Source of the DNA: Alphaproteobacteria bacterium
GTDB taxonomy: Bacteria > Pseudomonadota > Alphaproteobacteria > Puniceispirillales > Marisalimonadaceae
NCBI GenBank assembly: GCA_004213885.1
Contig: SGYL01000001.1
Coordinates: forward strand, 248,001-312,000
Reading direction: 5' to 3'
DNA length: 64,000 nt
A model generated the notes under the pieces. It was not told the origin of the DNA and did no database searches. It saw only the letters and a program-made list of their open reading frames with translations. This document shows, piece after piece, positions 1 through 8,713 of this stretch. Within the stretch, counting starts at the first letter, position 1. Every line of letters begins with the position of its first letter. Position numbers and translations under genes: made by a program.

Positions 1-311
1 AAAAGATAAGTGAATTACCAGATAATAGAAAAATAACTTCTCATCTAAATAAAGTTAGACGAGAACTTAAAAAGAAGAAAGTTAAGATGGAAAAAGTTTA
101 TAAACTTTACGATAAATCTTATTCTGAATATCTAAAAAAACTAAAATCACTCAACAAAATTGATCCATCAGTTTTATTGAATTTAAATAAATTTTTAAAT
201 TCAATTAAATATAATGTTGGTGTAAGACAGCAACCAAAGTTAAATAGAGATTTAGCCCTTTATGCGGCAACCTGTAATGCTGATCATAAAGATTTATCAA
301 TACACTTTTAA
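1..311 (+). CDS. C-terminal part of an unrecognised protein (5' end outside window)
   Basis: The reading frame is open from base 3 and ends with TAA at 309-311, so this is the 3' end of a gene that starts before the window. A methionine at 87 is internal to the open frame and need not be the start. The visible 103 residues are lysine-rich and look mostly helical, with no signal peptide, membrane segment or metal motif. I do not recognise the family. The stop codon abuts the ATG of the gamma-glutamyltransferase-family gene with no spacer, which suggests translational coupling and perhaps a shared pathway. Confidence refers to this being a real gene end. Confidence 0.7.
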   Translation, partial: KISELPDNRKITSHLNKVRRELKKKKVKMEKVYKLYDKSYSEYLKKLKSLNKIDPSVLLNLNKFLNSIKYNVGVRQQPKLNRDLALYAATCNADHKDLSIHF

Positions 312-1898
312 ATGTTTCAGACAATTAAATCTTGTAATAACATGATGGTTAGTCCTCATTGGATGGCAACACAAGCAGGAATAGACATTATGCGAAATGG
401 TGGAAATGCTATTGAAGCCATGATATCATCTGCCGCGGTAATTTCAGTTGTATATCCTCATATGAATTCATTAGGTGGAGATAACTTTTGGTTAATTAAC
501 ACTTTTGATCAAAAGTTAATTGGTATTGAAGCTACAGGATTTTCTTCAGAAAAAGCAACCATATATTTTTATAATTCAATTGGATTAAAACAAATACCTG
601 GCAGAGGTGATTTTTCTGCAATTACAGTTCCGGGTGTTGTCAGTGGTTGGATGAAAGCTTATGAATATAGTTTACGAAAATTGAACGGCAAAAAATCATT
701 AGAAGAAATTTTAGATCCAGCTATACAAATTGCTAATTCTGGGTTTTCAGTAACTTCCACACTAGAAAAAAACTTGAAAAGTAAAAAATCCGAATTAATA
801 AATTTAAAAGAATTTTCTAATAAATATTATTCAAATGAATTAATAGAAGGTTCAGTTATTAAATTTCCAGAAATGGCTGAAACTTTTAAATTACTTGTTA
901 AAAATGGACTTGATGATTTTTATAGAGGAAAGATTTTCAAAAAGATTTTTTCAGATATAAAAAAAACTAATTGCATATTAACAGAAAATGATTTTAAAAG
1001 TTTTAATTCAAGATTTGTAGAGCCAATTCAATTAAGTTTGGATGATTGTAAGGTCTATAATTTACCTCCTCCGACTCAAGGCGTGGCTTCCTTATTGATA
1101 CTTGGGATACTAAACAAACTTAAACATAAATGTGAATCAGAGTTTAATTTTATTCACAGTATTGTAGAAGCTACTAAAAAATCCTTTATATTAAGAGATA
1201 AATATGTAACTGATCCAGATTATATGAGAATAAATATTAATGATTTAATAAATGATGATTTATTTTCAAAACTAGCAAATGAGATAAATTATAAAAAAGC
1301 TCTGGAATGGCCTATAACATCCCAAAAAGGGGATACAGTTTGGTTGGGTTCGTCTGATCAATTTGGAAATTCAGTTAGTTTTATTCAGAGTATTTTTTGG
1401 GAATTTGGATCAGGCATTTATCTGCCAGAAACTGGTATTACATTGCAAAATCGAGGAGCAAGTTTTTCTTTAAATAGTAAAAGTCACAATGTTCTTTGTC
1501 CTAGAAGAAGACCTTTTCATACAATTCAACCAGCTTTAGCAAAGTTTAATGATGGACGATGTTTCTTATATGGTACTATGGGCGGTGATGGACAACCACA
1601 GACACAAGCAACAATTTTTTTGAGATACAAAGAATTGAAACAAAATCTTCAAGATGCAATAAACAATCCCAGGTGGTTGCTTGGCAAAACTTGGGGAGAT
1701 GACGTTCATAACCTTAGATTAGAAAAAAGGTTTGATGATAAAATTTTAAAAAGATTAATTAAGGCAGGTCATGAAATACAATTAGTAGATGATTTTGATG
1801 AGGTTATGGGACATGCCGGTGCAATAGTTACAGATCAATATGGAAATAAAGAAGCTGGGTTTGATTTAAGGAGTGATGGAATTGCTCTAGGAAATTAA
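312..1898 (+). CDS. Gamma-glutamyltransferase family protein (YwrD-like, cytoplasmic)
   Basis: This 528-residue Ntn-hydrolase should cleave itself and act on gamma-glutamyl compounds such as glutathione. The predicted nucleophile is Thr342 in GDTVWL, followed by the conserved FGSG stretch near 366-369 and a GGDGQPQTQ stretch in the small subunit. Length fits the family. No signal peptide is visible, so unlike the classical periplasmic enzyme it probably acts in the cytoplasm, as in the YwrD-like branch. It begins directly after the preceding stop codon. Its 3' end overlaps bpt by four bases (TTAA) on the opposite strand. A fused 5-oxoprolinase lies on the other side of bpt, which suggests use of gamma-glutamyl or pyroglutamyl compounds; the exact substrate is inference. 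Confidence 0.85.
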   Translation: MFQTIKSCNNMMVSPHWMATQAGIDIMRNGGNAIEAMISSAAVISVVYPHMNSLGGDNFWLINTFDQKLIGIEATGFSSEKATIYFYNSIGLKQIPGRGDFSAITVPGVVSGWMKAYEYSLRKLNGKKSLEEILDPAIQIANSGFSVTSTLEKNLKSKKSELINLKEFSNKYYSNELIEGSVIKFPEMAETFKLLVKNGLDDFYRGKIFKKIFSDIKKTNCILTENDFKSFNSRFVEPIQLSLDDCKVYNLPPPTQGVASLLILGILNKLKHKCESEFNFIHSIVEATKKSFILRDKYVTDPDYMRININDLINDDLFSKLANEINYKKALEWPITSQKGDTVWLGSSDQFGNSVSFIQSIFWEFGSGIYLPETGITLQNRGASFSLNSKSHNVLCPRRRPFHTIQPALAKFNDGRCFLYGTMGGDGQPQTQATIFLRYKELKQNLQDAINNPRWLLGKTWGDDVHNLRLEKRFDDKILKRLIKAGHEIQLVDDFDEVMGHAGAIVTDQYGNKEAGFDLRSDGIALGN

Positions 1899-2614
1899 GT
1901 TTTAGACCATTTTCCATCTGAATATAATTCTCCCTCCTTAAACTTTAATTTATAATTCATTCTAGGTGCATTTTTGATATAATAACCTAAATAGACATAG
2001 TCTAGAGTAAGTTTTTTTGCTAATTCTATTAACTCTAAAATCATGAAATTACCTAATCCACTTTTTTCAAATTTGACATCATAAAAACTATAAACAGCTG
2101 ATAAACCATCCTTTTGATGATCAAATAACATTAATCCTACAAGTTTTTTTTCTTTATTTCTAAACTCACAAAGTTGCGTATTAATTGGAGAGCTTTCAAT
2201 CATTGATTTAAAATCCTCAAATGTCATATTTGACATCGAACCTCCTGTATGCCTCTTTTGTTGATAATTTGAAAATAAGTTAAAATATTCTTCAGAGGCA
2301 AAATTTTTTTTTAATGATGTACTTATTTCTTCATTATTTTTTTTAATTCTTTTAAGACTTTTGGTCAGAGAAAATTGATTTATATTTACCCTATAAGATT
2401 TACATTCATTACAGTGACTACAAGACGGTCTATACATCCAATTTTCAATTCTTCTAAACCCAGATAAAGATAATTCGTCAAATAAAAAAGGATTATTATT
2501 TAAATCTGTTACTAATCTTTTTTCAGACTTGTTACCAAGATAAGGACACTTGGTTTCTTTTGTCATAAAGAAAATAGGGTAATTTAAAAGATTTACTTTT
2601 TCGAATTTAGCCAT
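1895..2614 (-). CDS. bpt: Aspartate/glutamate leucyltransferase (Bpt, N-end rule)
   Basis: Bpt transfers leucine from Leu-tRNA to proteins with N-terminal Asp or Glu, marking them for ClpS-ClpAP degradation. The 239 residues show the family landmarks in order: CPYL at 23-26, the cysteine cluster YRPSCSHCNEC near 62-72, RHTGGSM near 121-127, VYSFYD in the GNAT-like C-terminal half, and the end motif with YKLKFKEGE. Length is typical. In rhizobia this gene sits close to hemB; here a 5-oxoprolinase gene lies between the two. An arginine-transferring ATE is the alternative name for this superfamily, but the bacterial clade usually transfers leucine. Confidence 0.9.
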   Translation of the reverse strand: MAKFEKVNLLNYPIFFMTKETKCPYLGNKSEKRLVTDLNNNPFLFDELSLSGFRRIENWMYRPSCSHCNECKSYRVNINQFSLTKSLKRIKKNNEEISTSLKKNFASEEYFNLFSNYQQKRHTGGSMSNMTFEDFKSMIESSPINTQLCEFRNKEKKLVGLMLFDHQKDGLSAVYSFYDVKFEKSGLGNFMILELIELAKKLTLDYVYLGYYIKNAPRMNYKLKFKEGELYSDGKWSKT

Positions 2615-2649
2615 AATTTATTAAACGACTTAATTAAATAATTTTCAAT

Positions 2650-5600
2650 TTATTTTCTTTTTCCATATCCACCTGGAGTAGGAGTTTCTACGACAATAGC
2701 ATCTCCTTTTTTTACTTTTCTATAATCACAACCCTGTAAAACTTCTTTATTCTTATTTTTTCTTATAATGTAATTTTTTCCTAATTGCCCATTCTCTCCA
2801 CCTTGAAGACCATGAGGTTTTATTTTTCTATGACTTGATAAAATTGCTAATTCCATATCTTCTTTGAAAAGTATTTCTCGGTAAGTACCATCTCCTCCAT
2901 TATAAATGCCTTTGCCACCAGAGTTAGGTCTAATATGGAAATCTTTTAGTATAACTGGGAACTTCAACTCTAAAATTTCAGGGTCAGTTAATCGTGAATT
3001 TGTCATATGAACTTGTATAGCATTGGTACCGTGAAAATTTGGGCCTGCAGGAGAACCAGAACAAATAGTTTCATAATATTGATATTTTTTATTGCCAAAT
3101 GTTAGATTATTCATCGTTCCTTGACTAGATGACATTACATTTAAGGCCGAAAGTAAAGCATTAACTAGATGCTGGCTAGTTTCAACATTACCAGCTACTA
3201 CAGCGGCAGGATATTTTGGATTAAGCATACAATTTTTAGGAATAATTATTTTTATTGGTTTTAAACACCCTGAGTTCATTGGAATATTTTTATCAACTAA
3301 TAATCTAAAACAGTATAAAACAGCCGCTATGACAACGGGTTTTGGAGCATTAAAATTATTTGGAAGTTGATTAGATGTTCCTTTAAAATCAACGATTACT
3401 TTTTTGTTATTTTCAATCTTTGTTATTTTAACTTTAATTATTGCATCATTATCTGTTTTAAGAGTGAAGTTTGAATTTTTAAGATTTTTTATTGCAGCAG
3501 TAACGCTCTTTTCAGCATTTAGACTTATAAATTTGATATAGCTTAAAAATTTTGTTTTACCAAAATGTTGATATGCTTCTTGTAATAGGAGTAAACCTTT
3601 ATAATTAGAAGCTATTTGAGCTTTTATATCTAATATATTTTGTAAAACATTTCTTGCTGGATATTTATGTTCTTTAAAAATTTTAGTTATTAATTTCTCC
3701 TTAAATACTTTTTTTGAAATTATTTTAATATTGTCAAAAAGAACACCTTCTTCTTCTATGTTTTTAGCTAAAGGTGTCATAGATCCAGGAGCTGTCCCTC
3801 CTACATCTGCATGATGTCCTCTAGAGGCTACAAAAAATGTAAGTTTATTTTCAATAAATACAGGTGTTACTATTGTAATGTCAGGTAAATGAGTTCCGCC
3901 ATTATAAGGTGCATTTAAAGCAAAACTATCGCCTGCATGGATCGCATTTTTGTTATTTTTAATAATACTTTGAACAGATTGCTGCATTGATCCCAAATGA
4001 ACTGGCATATGTGGTGCATTAGCAATAAGTTCACCTCTTTTCGAAAAGACAGCGCATGAAAAGTCAACTCTTTCTTTAATATTTACAGATGATGCTGTTT
4101 GTTGAAGTACTGTACCCATTTGTTCAGCAATGTTCATGAATAAATTATTGAATATCTCTAGTAGAATAGGATCAGATTTATTGAAATTTAAATTATTAAA
4201 ACCTTTTGAACTATTATCACTAACTCTGTCTAAAATTATGAATTGATTACTTGCAAATTTTGTTTTCCAACCATCTTCAACAAAAATTGTTTGATTATTT
4301 TCAATTATTAACAAAGGTCCCTTGATTTTTGTCCCATTTAAAAATTGTTCTTCTCTTATAACACTTACATTCTGCCATTTTTGATTTAAGAAAACCTTTG
4401 TTGTTTCTAAAGTATAAGGGTAGTCAACAAAATGAGTATTATTTTTAACTTTCTGTGAACTGGAATTGTTAATTACTACTTCGGTTTCAATAAAATCAAT
4501 CATTATCTCGGATGTATCAAATAAAACACCAAATCTAAGTTTATGATTTTTATTAAAATTCTTTTTAACAATATCAAGTTTATTAAAGGGTATTTCTATA
4601 GTTGTCGTAGAGTTAAAGTATTTTAAAAATAATTTATAATTTACAATAACTTTTTTTGGTTCATTTGATTTTTTAAATAGTTCATCGAAACATTCTTGTT
4701 TTAATGTATCAAATATTTTATTTAAATTATTTAAATTTTTGTAATTAAGTTTTTCATTTACATTCTTTTGTCGATAGCTTCTTACACTTGATAAGCCCAT
4801 CCCATAAGCAGACAAAACACCAGAGAATTTATTAAAAACAATTTTTTTTATACCTAGAGAATTAGCAACTGAACAAGCATGTTGCCCGCTTGCACCTCCA
4901 TAACAAGATAATGTATATTTGGTTATATCATGGCCTCTTTGTATAGAAATTTTTTTTATTGCATTAGCCATATTCTCAGAGGCAATTTGCAAATATCCAG
5001 AGGCAATTTTTTCTATACTTTTAGTAATTTTATTTTTATTTTTTAATTGTTTGAATTTTGTAATCACCTTTTTTTTGTTAAGTGGTTTATCCTGATTTTT
5101 CCCAAATATTTTTGGAAAATATTTTGGTGATATTTTTCCTACAATCAAATTTGCATCAGTGACGGTTAAAGGTCCATTATTATCATAGCATGTTGGGCCT
5201 GGGTTTGATCCTGCTGATTCAGGCCCTACTTGAAACCTATCATCTTCAAATTTTAAAATTGAACCACCACCTGCAGCTACTGTGTGAATGTCTAGCATGG
5301 GTGAGGTAATTCTAGTACCAGCAACTATATTCTCGTTTTTTCTTTCGTAATCTTTGTTAAAATGTGAAACATCAGTAGATGTGCCACCCATATCAAAGTT
5401 TATTATTTTATTAATGCCAAGAGATTTTATGGTTTCAACAGAACCCACTACTCCACCAGCTGGGCCTGACAAAATTGAATCTTTTCCTTTAAAATTTAAG
5501 GCAGATGTCAAACCTCCCGAAGACATCATAAAATAAACACTTTTTTTTATTTTAACATTACTTTTTAAACTATTGGCTAAATTAGAAGTGAAGTTTTGTA

Positions 5601-6273
5601 TATATTTATTTAATACTGGTGATAAATATGCATCCGCAACAGTAGTATCACCTCTACATACAATTTTTACTAATGGTGATACTTTTGAGCTTATTGAAAT
5701 TTGATCAAATCCGATTTTCAAAGCTACTTTTTCAATTAATTCTTCATGCTTTTTAAATTTATAACCATGCATAAGAACAATCGCTAAACTTTTAAATCCT
5801 TTGGATCTAAATTTAATTAGATCTTCTTTTACCTTGTTAATATTTAACTTTTTTAAAATATGTCCATCACTATCAATTCTTTCATCAACTTCAAGCACTT
5901 TTTTGTAAAGGTTTTGTGGTTTAATTGGTTTTTTTGCAAAAATATTTGAACGATCTTGATAAGCAATTTCTAGAGCATCTCTAAATCCTTTTGTTATAAC
6001 TAATAATGTTTTTTCTCCTTTTCTCTCAAGTAATGCATTAGTAGCAACAGTAGTTCCCATTTTAATTTCATCAACACATGATGAAATATTATTGTTTAAT
6101 TGATTATATTCATCTAAGATATTTAAGATGCCAAAAGATGCAGCGTCTTTATAAACTTTATCATTTTGTGAAAGAAATTTTTTAACAAAAATTCTATTTT
6201 TAGGACTTTTGGCAACAATATCTGTAAATGTCCCACCCCTATCAATCCAAAAAGACCATTTTTTTTGATTCAT
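2650..6273 (-). CDS. 5-oxoprolinase, fused HyuA/HyuB (hydantoinase family)
   Basis: This 1207-residue protein joins the HyuA-like ATPase half (about 1-690) to the HyuB-like half (about 700-1207), as in eukaryotic-type OPLAH, which opens 5-oxoproline to glutamate with ATP. The first half has the phosphate-binding DRGGTFTD at 11-18 and FDMGGTSTD near 300. The second half has GGTHLPDI, RGHHADVGGTAPGSM and the C-terminal TPGGYG. The start codon lies directly against the hemB stop codon, so the two are probably co-transcribed. With the gamma-glutamyltransferase-family gene nearby it could form part of a gamma-glutamyl cycle. Hydantoinase or N-methylhydantoinase activity remains possible because the families share the fold. 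Confidence 0.88.
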   Translation of the reverse strand: MNQKKWSFWIDRGGTFTDIVAKSPKNRIFVKKFLSQNDKVYKDAASFGILNILDEYNQLNNNISSCVDEIKMGTTVATNALLERKGEKTLLVITKGFRDALEIAYQDRSNIFAKKPIKPQNLYKKVLEVDERIDSDGHILKKLNINKVKEDLIKFRSKGFKSLAIVLMHGYKFKKHEELIEKVALKIGFDQISISSKVSPLVKIVCRGDTTVADAYLSPVLNKYIQNFTSNLANSLKSNVKIKKSVYFMMSSGGLTSALNFKGKDSILSGPAGGVVGSVETIKSLGINKIINFDMGGTSTDVSHFNKDYERKNENIVAGTRITSPMLDIHTVAAGGGSILKFEDDRFQVGPESAGSNPGPTCYDNNGPLTVTDANLIVGKISPKYFPKIFGKNQDKPLNKKKVITKFKQLKNKNKITKSIEKIASGYLQIASENMANAIKKISIQRGHDITKYTLSCYGGASGQHACSVANSLGIKKIVFNKFSGVLSAYGMGLSSVRSYRQKNVNEKLNYKNLNNLNKIFDTLKQECFDELFKKSNEPKKVIVNYKLFLKYFNSTTTIEIPFNKLDIVKKNFNKNHKLRFGVLFDTSEIMIDFIETEVVINNSSSQKVKNNTHFVDYPYTLETTKVFLNQKWQNVSVIREEQFLNGTKIKGPLLIIENNQTIFVEDGWKTKFASNQFIILDRVSDNSSKGFNNLNFNKSDPILLEIFNNLFMNIAEQMGTVLQQTASSVNIKERVDFSCAVFSKRGELIANAPHMPVHLGSMQQSVQSIIKNNKNAIHAGDSFALNAPYNGGTHLPDITIVTPVFIENKLTFFVASRGHHADVGGTAPGSMTPLAKNIEEEGVLFDNIKIISKKVFKEKLITKIFKEHKYPARNVLQNILDIKAQIASNYKGLLLLQEAYQHFGKTKFLSYIKFISLNAEKSVTAAIKNLKNSNFTLKTDNDAIIKVKITKIENNKKVIVDFKGTSNQLPNNFNAPKPVVIAAVLYCFRLLVDKNIPMNSGCLKPIKIIIPKNCMLNPKYPAAVVAGNVETSQHLVNALLSALNVMSSSQGTMNNLTFGNKKYQYYETICSGSPAGPNFHGTNAIQVHMTNSRLTDPEILELKFPVILKDFHIRPNSGGKGIYNGGDGTYREILFKEDMELAILSSHRKIKPHGLQGGENGQLGKNYIIRKNKNKEVLQGCDYRKVKKGDAIVVETPTPGGYGKRK

Positions 6274-7272
6274 TTATTTATCTTCATTCAAAATTTTAGA
6301 TACTACAGGGGCAAAATATGTTAAAATTCCAGAACAACCAGCCCTTTTAAAACTTGTTAAAGTTTCTAAAATTACTGATCTATCTAATAATCCATTATTA
6401 ATTGCGTTCATAATCATTGAATATTCTCCGGAGACTTGATATGCAAAAATTGGGATATCAAATTTTTGATTTAATTTGCTTATGATATCTAAGTAAGGCA
6501 ACCCAGGTTTGACCATAATCATATCTGCTCCTTCTGAAATATCTAACTCAGCTTCCCTTATTGCTTCTTTTGAATTACCGTAATCCATTTGATATGACGA
6601 TTTATCTTTGTTTCCAAAATTATTAGATGAACCTACCGCATGTCTAAATGGACCATAAAATGATGAGGAATACTTCGCAGTGTAAGACATGATTAAAGTA
6701 TTTTTATAATTATTATTTTCGAGTGTTTCTCTAATTTTTCTAATTCGTCCATCCATCATGTCACTAGGTGCGATGATGTCACATCCTGCTTCAGTTTGAA
6801 TAAGAGCTTGTTCACATAAAATTTTGACGGTTTCATCATTGTCTACATAGTCATTAATGATGACACCATCATGTCCATGGTCAGTATAGGGGTCTAATGC
6901 AACATCACATACTATACCTAATTCACTATTTGTGTCTTTAATTAATTTAATTGCATTGCAAACAATATTATTTTTATTAATAGCCTCAGAGCCTGGTGAG
7001 TTTTTTAAATCATTAGATATTTTTGGAAAAATAGCAATTGCAGGAATATTTAAACTTAAGATATTTTTAATCTCATTTTTAAGATTGTCTAAGGAATATC
7101 TAAAAAGACCTGGCATTTCTAGTATAGGCTCTTTTTTATCATTACCATCAACTATAAATATAGGATAAATTAAATCATTTACTGTTAAACGATTTTCTTT
7201 AACAAGATTTCTTATAAATCTTTTTGATCTTGTTCTTCTCATTCTAGTCAAAGGAAAGCTGCATGAATTCAT
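6274..7272 (-). CDS. hemB: Delta-aminolevulinic acid dehydratase (porphobilinogen synthase)
   Basis: HemB condenses two 5-aminolevulinate molecules to porphobilinogen in cytoplasmic tetrapyrrole synthesis. The 332 residues contain the allosteric/metal-region DPYTDHGHDG, SDMMDGRI, the active-site lysine region YTAKYSSSFYGPFR and the Schiff-base lysine in MIMVKPGLPYLD. The metal loop has aspartates instead of the cysteine triad of zinc-type enzymes, so this is the magnesium/potassium-dependent type seen in many alphaproteobacteria. The gene is divergent from proS across a 113-base AT-rich gap and runs directly into the 5-oxoprolinase gene. Confidence 0.95.
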   Translation of the reverse strand: MNSCSFPLTRMRRTRSKRFIRNLVKENRLTVNDLIYPIFIVDGNDKKEPILEMPGLFRYSLDNLKNEIKNILSLNIPAIAIFPKISNDLKNSPGSEAINKNNIVCNAIKLIKDTNSELGIVCDVALDPYTDHGHDGVIINDYVDNDETVKILCEQALIQTEAGCDIIAPSDMMDGRIRKIRETLENNNYKNTLIMSYTAKYSSSFYGPFRHAVGSSNNFGNKDKSSYQMDYGNSKEAIREAELDISEGADMIMVKPGLPYLDIISKLNQKFDIPIFAYQVSGEYSMIMNAINNGLLDRSVILETLTSFKRAGCSGILTYFAPVVSKILNEDK

Positions 7273-7315
7273 AAATTAATCACTTATCTTTATCTCTATT
7301 TTAAAATTAATTTAA

Positions 7316-7344
7316 TTGATAATTTATTTACAATCTACCTTTAA
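7316..7344 (+). promoter_or_regulatory. Weak candidate promoter for proS
   Basis: TTGATA at 7316-7321 and TTTAAA after an 18-base spacer resemble a sigma-70 promoter in the hemB/proS divergent gap. The whole gap is extremely AT-rich, and TTTACA at 7327-7332 with AATAAT 18 bases on is an equally plausible alternative, so the exact elements are uncertain. Confidence 0.3.
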
Positions 7345-7385
7345 ATTTTAAATAATTTAGATTAGATTAAACTTGAGATCACTTT

Positions 7386-8708
7386 ATGAAACTAACAGAT
7401 TATTTTTTACCTCTTAAAAAGGATAAGCCCAAAGAAGCTGAGATAACTTCTCATATCCTAATGCTAAGATCTGGAATGTGCCAACAATCTTCTTCAGGCA
7501 TTTATTCTTGGCTGCCTCTTGGAAAAAAAGTTTTAGACAAAATAGAAAAGATTACAAAACATGAAATGAATGCTTCAGGAGCTGTAGAAATTTTGATGCC
7601 AACAATTCAGCCGGCTGAGCTTTGGATCGAATCAAGCAGATATCAAGATTATGGTAAAGAAATGCTTAGAATTAAAGATAGAAATAAAAAAGAGTTGTTG
7701 TATGGGCCTACTAATGAAGAATTAATTACGGACATTTTTAGAAATAATGTACAAAGTTATAAAAATCTTCCATTAAATTTATATCATGTACAATGGAAAT
7801 TCAGGGATGAAGTTCGGCCAAGATTTGGAGTTATGAGGGGTCGTGAATTTTTAATGAAAGATGCATATTCTTTTGACACTAGTCAAGGTAATGCAAAAAA
7901 ATCTTACAACAAAATGTTTGTAGCTTATATGAAATTATTTAAAAAAATGGGTTTAAGTCCAATTGCAATGAAAGCGGAAACTGGTCCTATTGGTGGTGAT
8001 TTAAGTCACGAGTTTATTATCATTTCAAAAACTGGAGAAAGTGATGTTTTTTTTGATGATAGGTTACTTGATATGCAAAAACTTTTTGATGAAATCAGTT
8101 ATGATGATGATTTACAAGAATATATTAATAAGTATACGTCTTTCTATGCCGCTACTGATGAAATGCATAATCCTAAAGAAACACAAAATATATCTGGTAA
8201 TCTAATTAAAACAAAAGGGATTGAAGTAGGACATATATTTCAATTTGGTCAAAAATATTCAAAACCAATGAATGCAACAATAACTGATGAAAAAGGACAA
8301 AACTTACCTGTTTTTATGGGTTCTTATGGTGTAGGAGTTTCAAGATTAGTTGGAGGGATAATAGAGGCTAATCACGATGAAAATGGAATTATTTGGCCTA
8401 AAGAGGTTTCTCCATTTATATGTAGTCTAATAAATTTGAATTCTGATAATAAGGAATGTCTAGAGGTTTCAAACCAAATTTATAAATATTTTAATAAAAA
8501 AATGATAGATGTTTTGTTTGATGATACTAAAGAAAGTATTGGTTCAAAATTAGCAACAGCGGATTTGATAGGGTTTCCTTACCAAGTGATAATTGGACCA
8601 AAGGGTATAAAAAATGATAGTTTTGAAATCAAAATTAGAAAAACAAATAAAATAATAAATTTAAGTTTAAATGAAATTTTTAATTTTATTAATGAAAATA
8701 TGGTTTAG
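7386..8708 (+). CDS. proS: Prolyl-tRNA synthetase (short alphaproteobacterial type)
   Basis: ProS charges tRNA-Pro. It is a class II synthetase: motif 2 is visible in FRDEVRPRFGVMRGREFLMKD and motif 3 in GSYGVGVSRLVGG, followed by a C-terminal anticodon-binding domain. At 440 residues it lacks the INS editing domain found in the 570-residue E. coli enzyme, which is normal for alphaproteobacteria. In many relatives it follows the DUF1467 gene of the nuo-birA-coaX-rnj cluster. Here those genes are about 55 kb away at the far end of the window. lolC follows after five bases, so proS probably heads the lolC-lolD-dnaE transcript. Confidence 0.96.
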   Translation: MKLTDYFLPLKKDKPKEAEITSHILMLRSGMCQQSSSGIYSWLPLGKKVLDKIEKITKHEMNASGAVEILMPTIQPAELWIESSRYQDYGKEMLRIKDRNKKELLYGPTNEELITDIFRNNVQSYKNLPLNLYHVQWKFRDEVRPRFGVMRGREFLMKDAYSFDTSQGNAKKSYNKMFVAYMKLFKKMGLSPIAMKAETGPIGGDLSHEFIIISKTGESDVFFDDRLLDMQKLFDEISYDDDLQEYINKYTSFYAATDEMHNPKETQNISGNLIKTKGIEVGHIFQFGQKYSKPMNATITDEKGQNLPVFMGSYGVGVSRLVGGIIEANHDENGIIWPKEVSPFICSLINLNSDNKECLEVSNQIYKYFNKKMIDVLFDDTKESIGSKLATADLIGFPYQVIIGPKGIKNDSFEIKIRKTNKIINLSLNEIFNFINENMV

Positions 8709-8713
8709 TTTTT

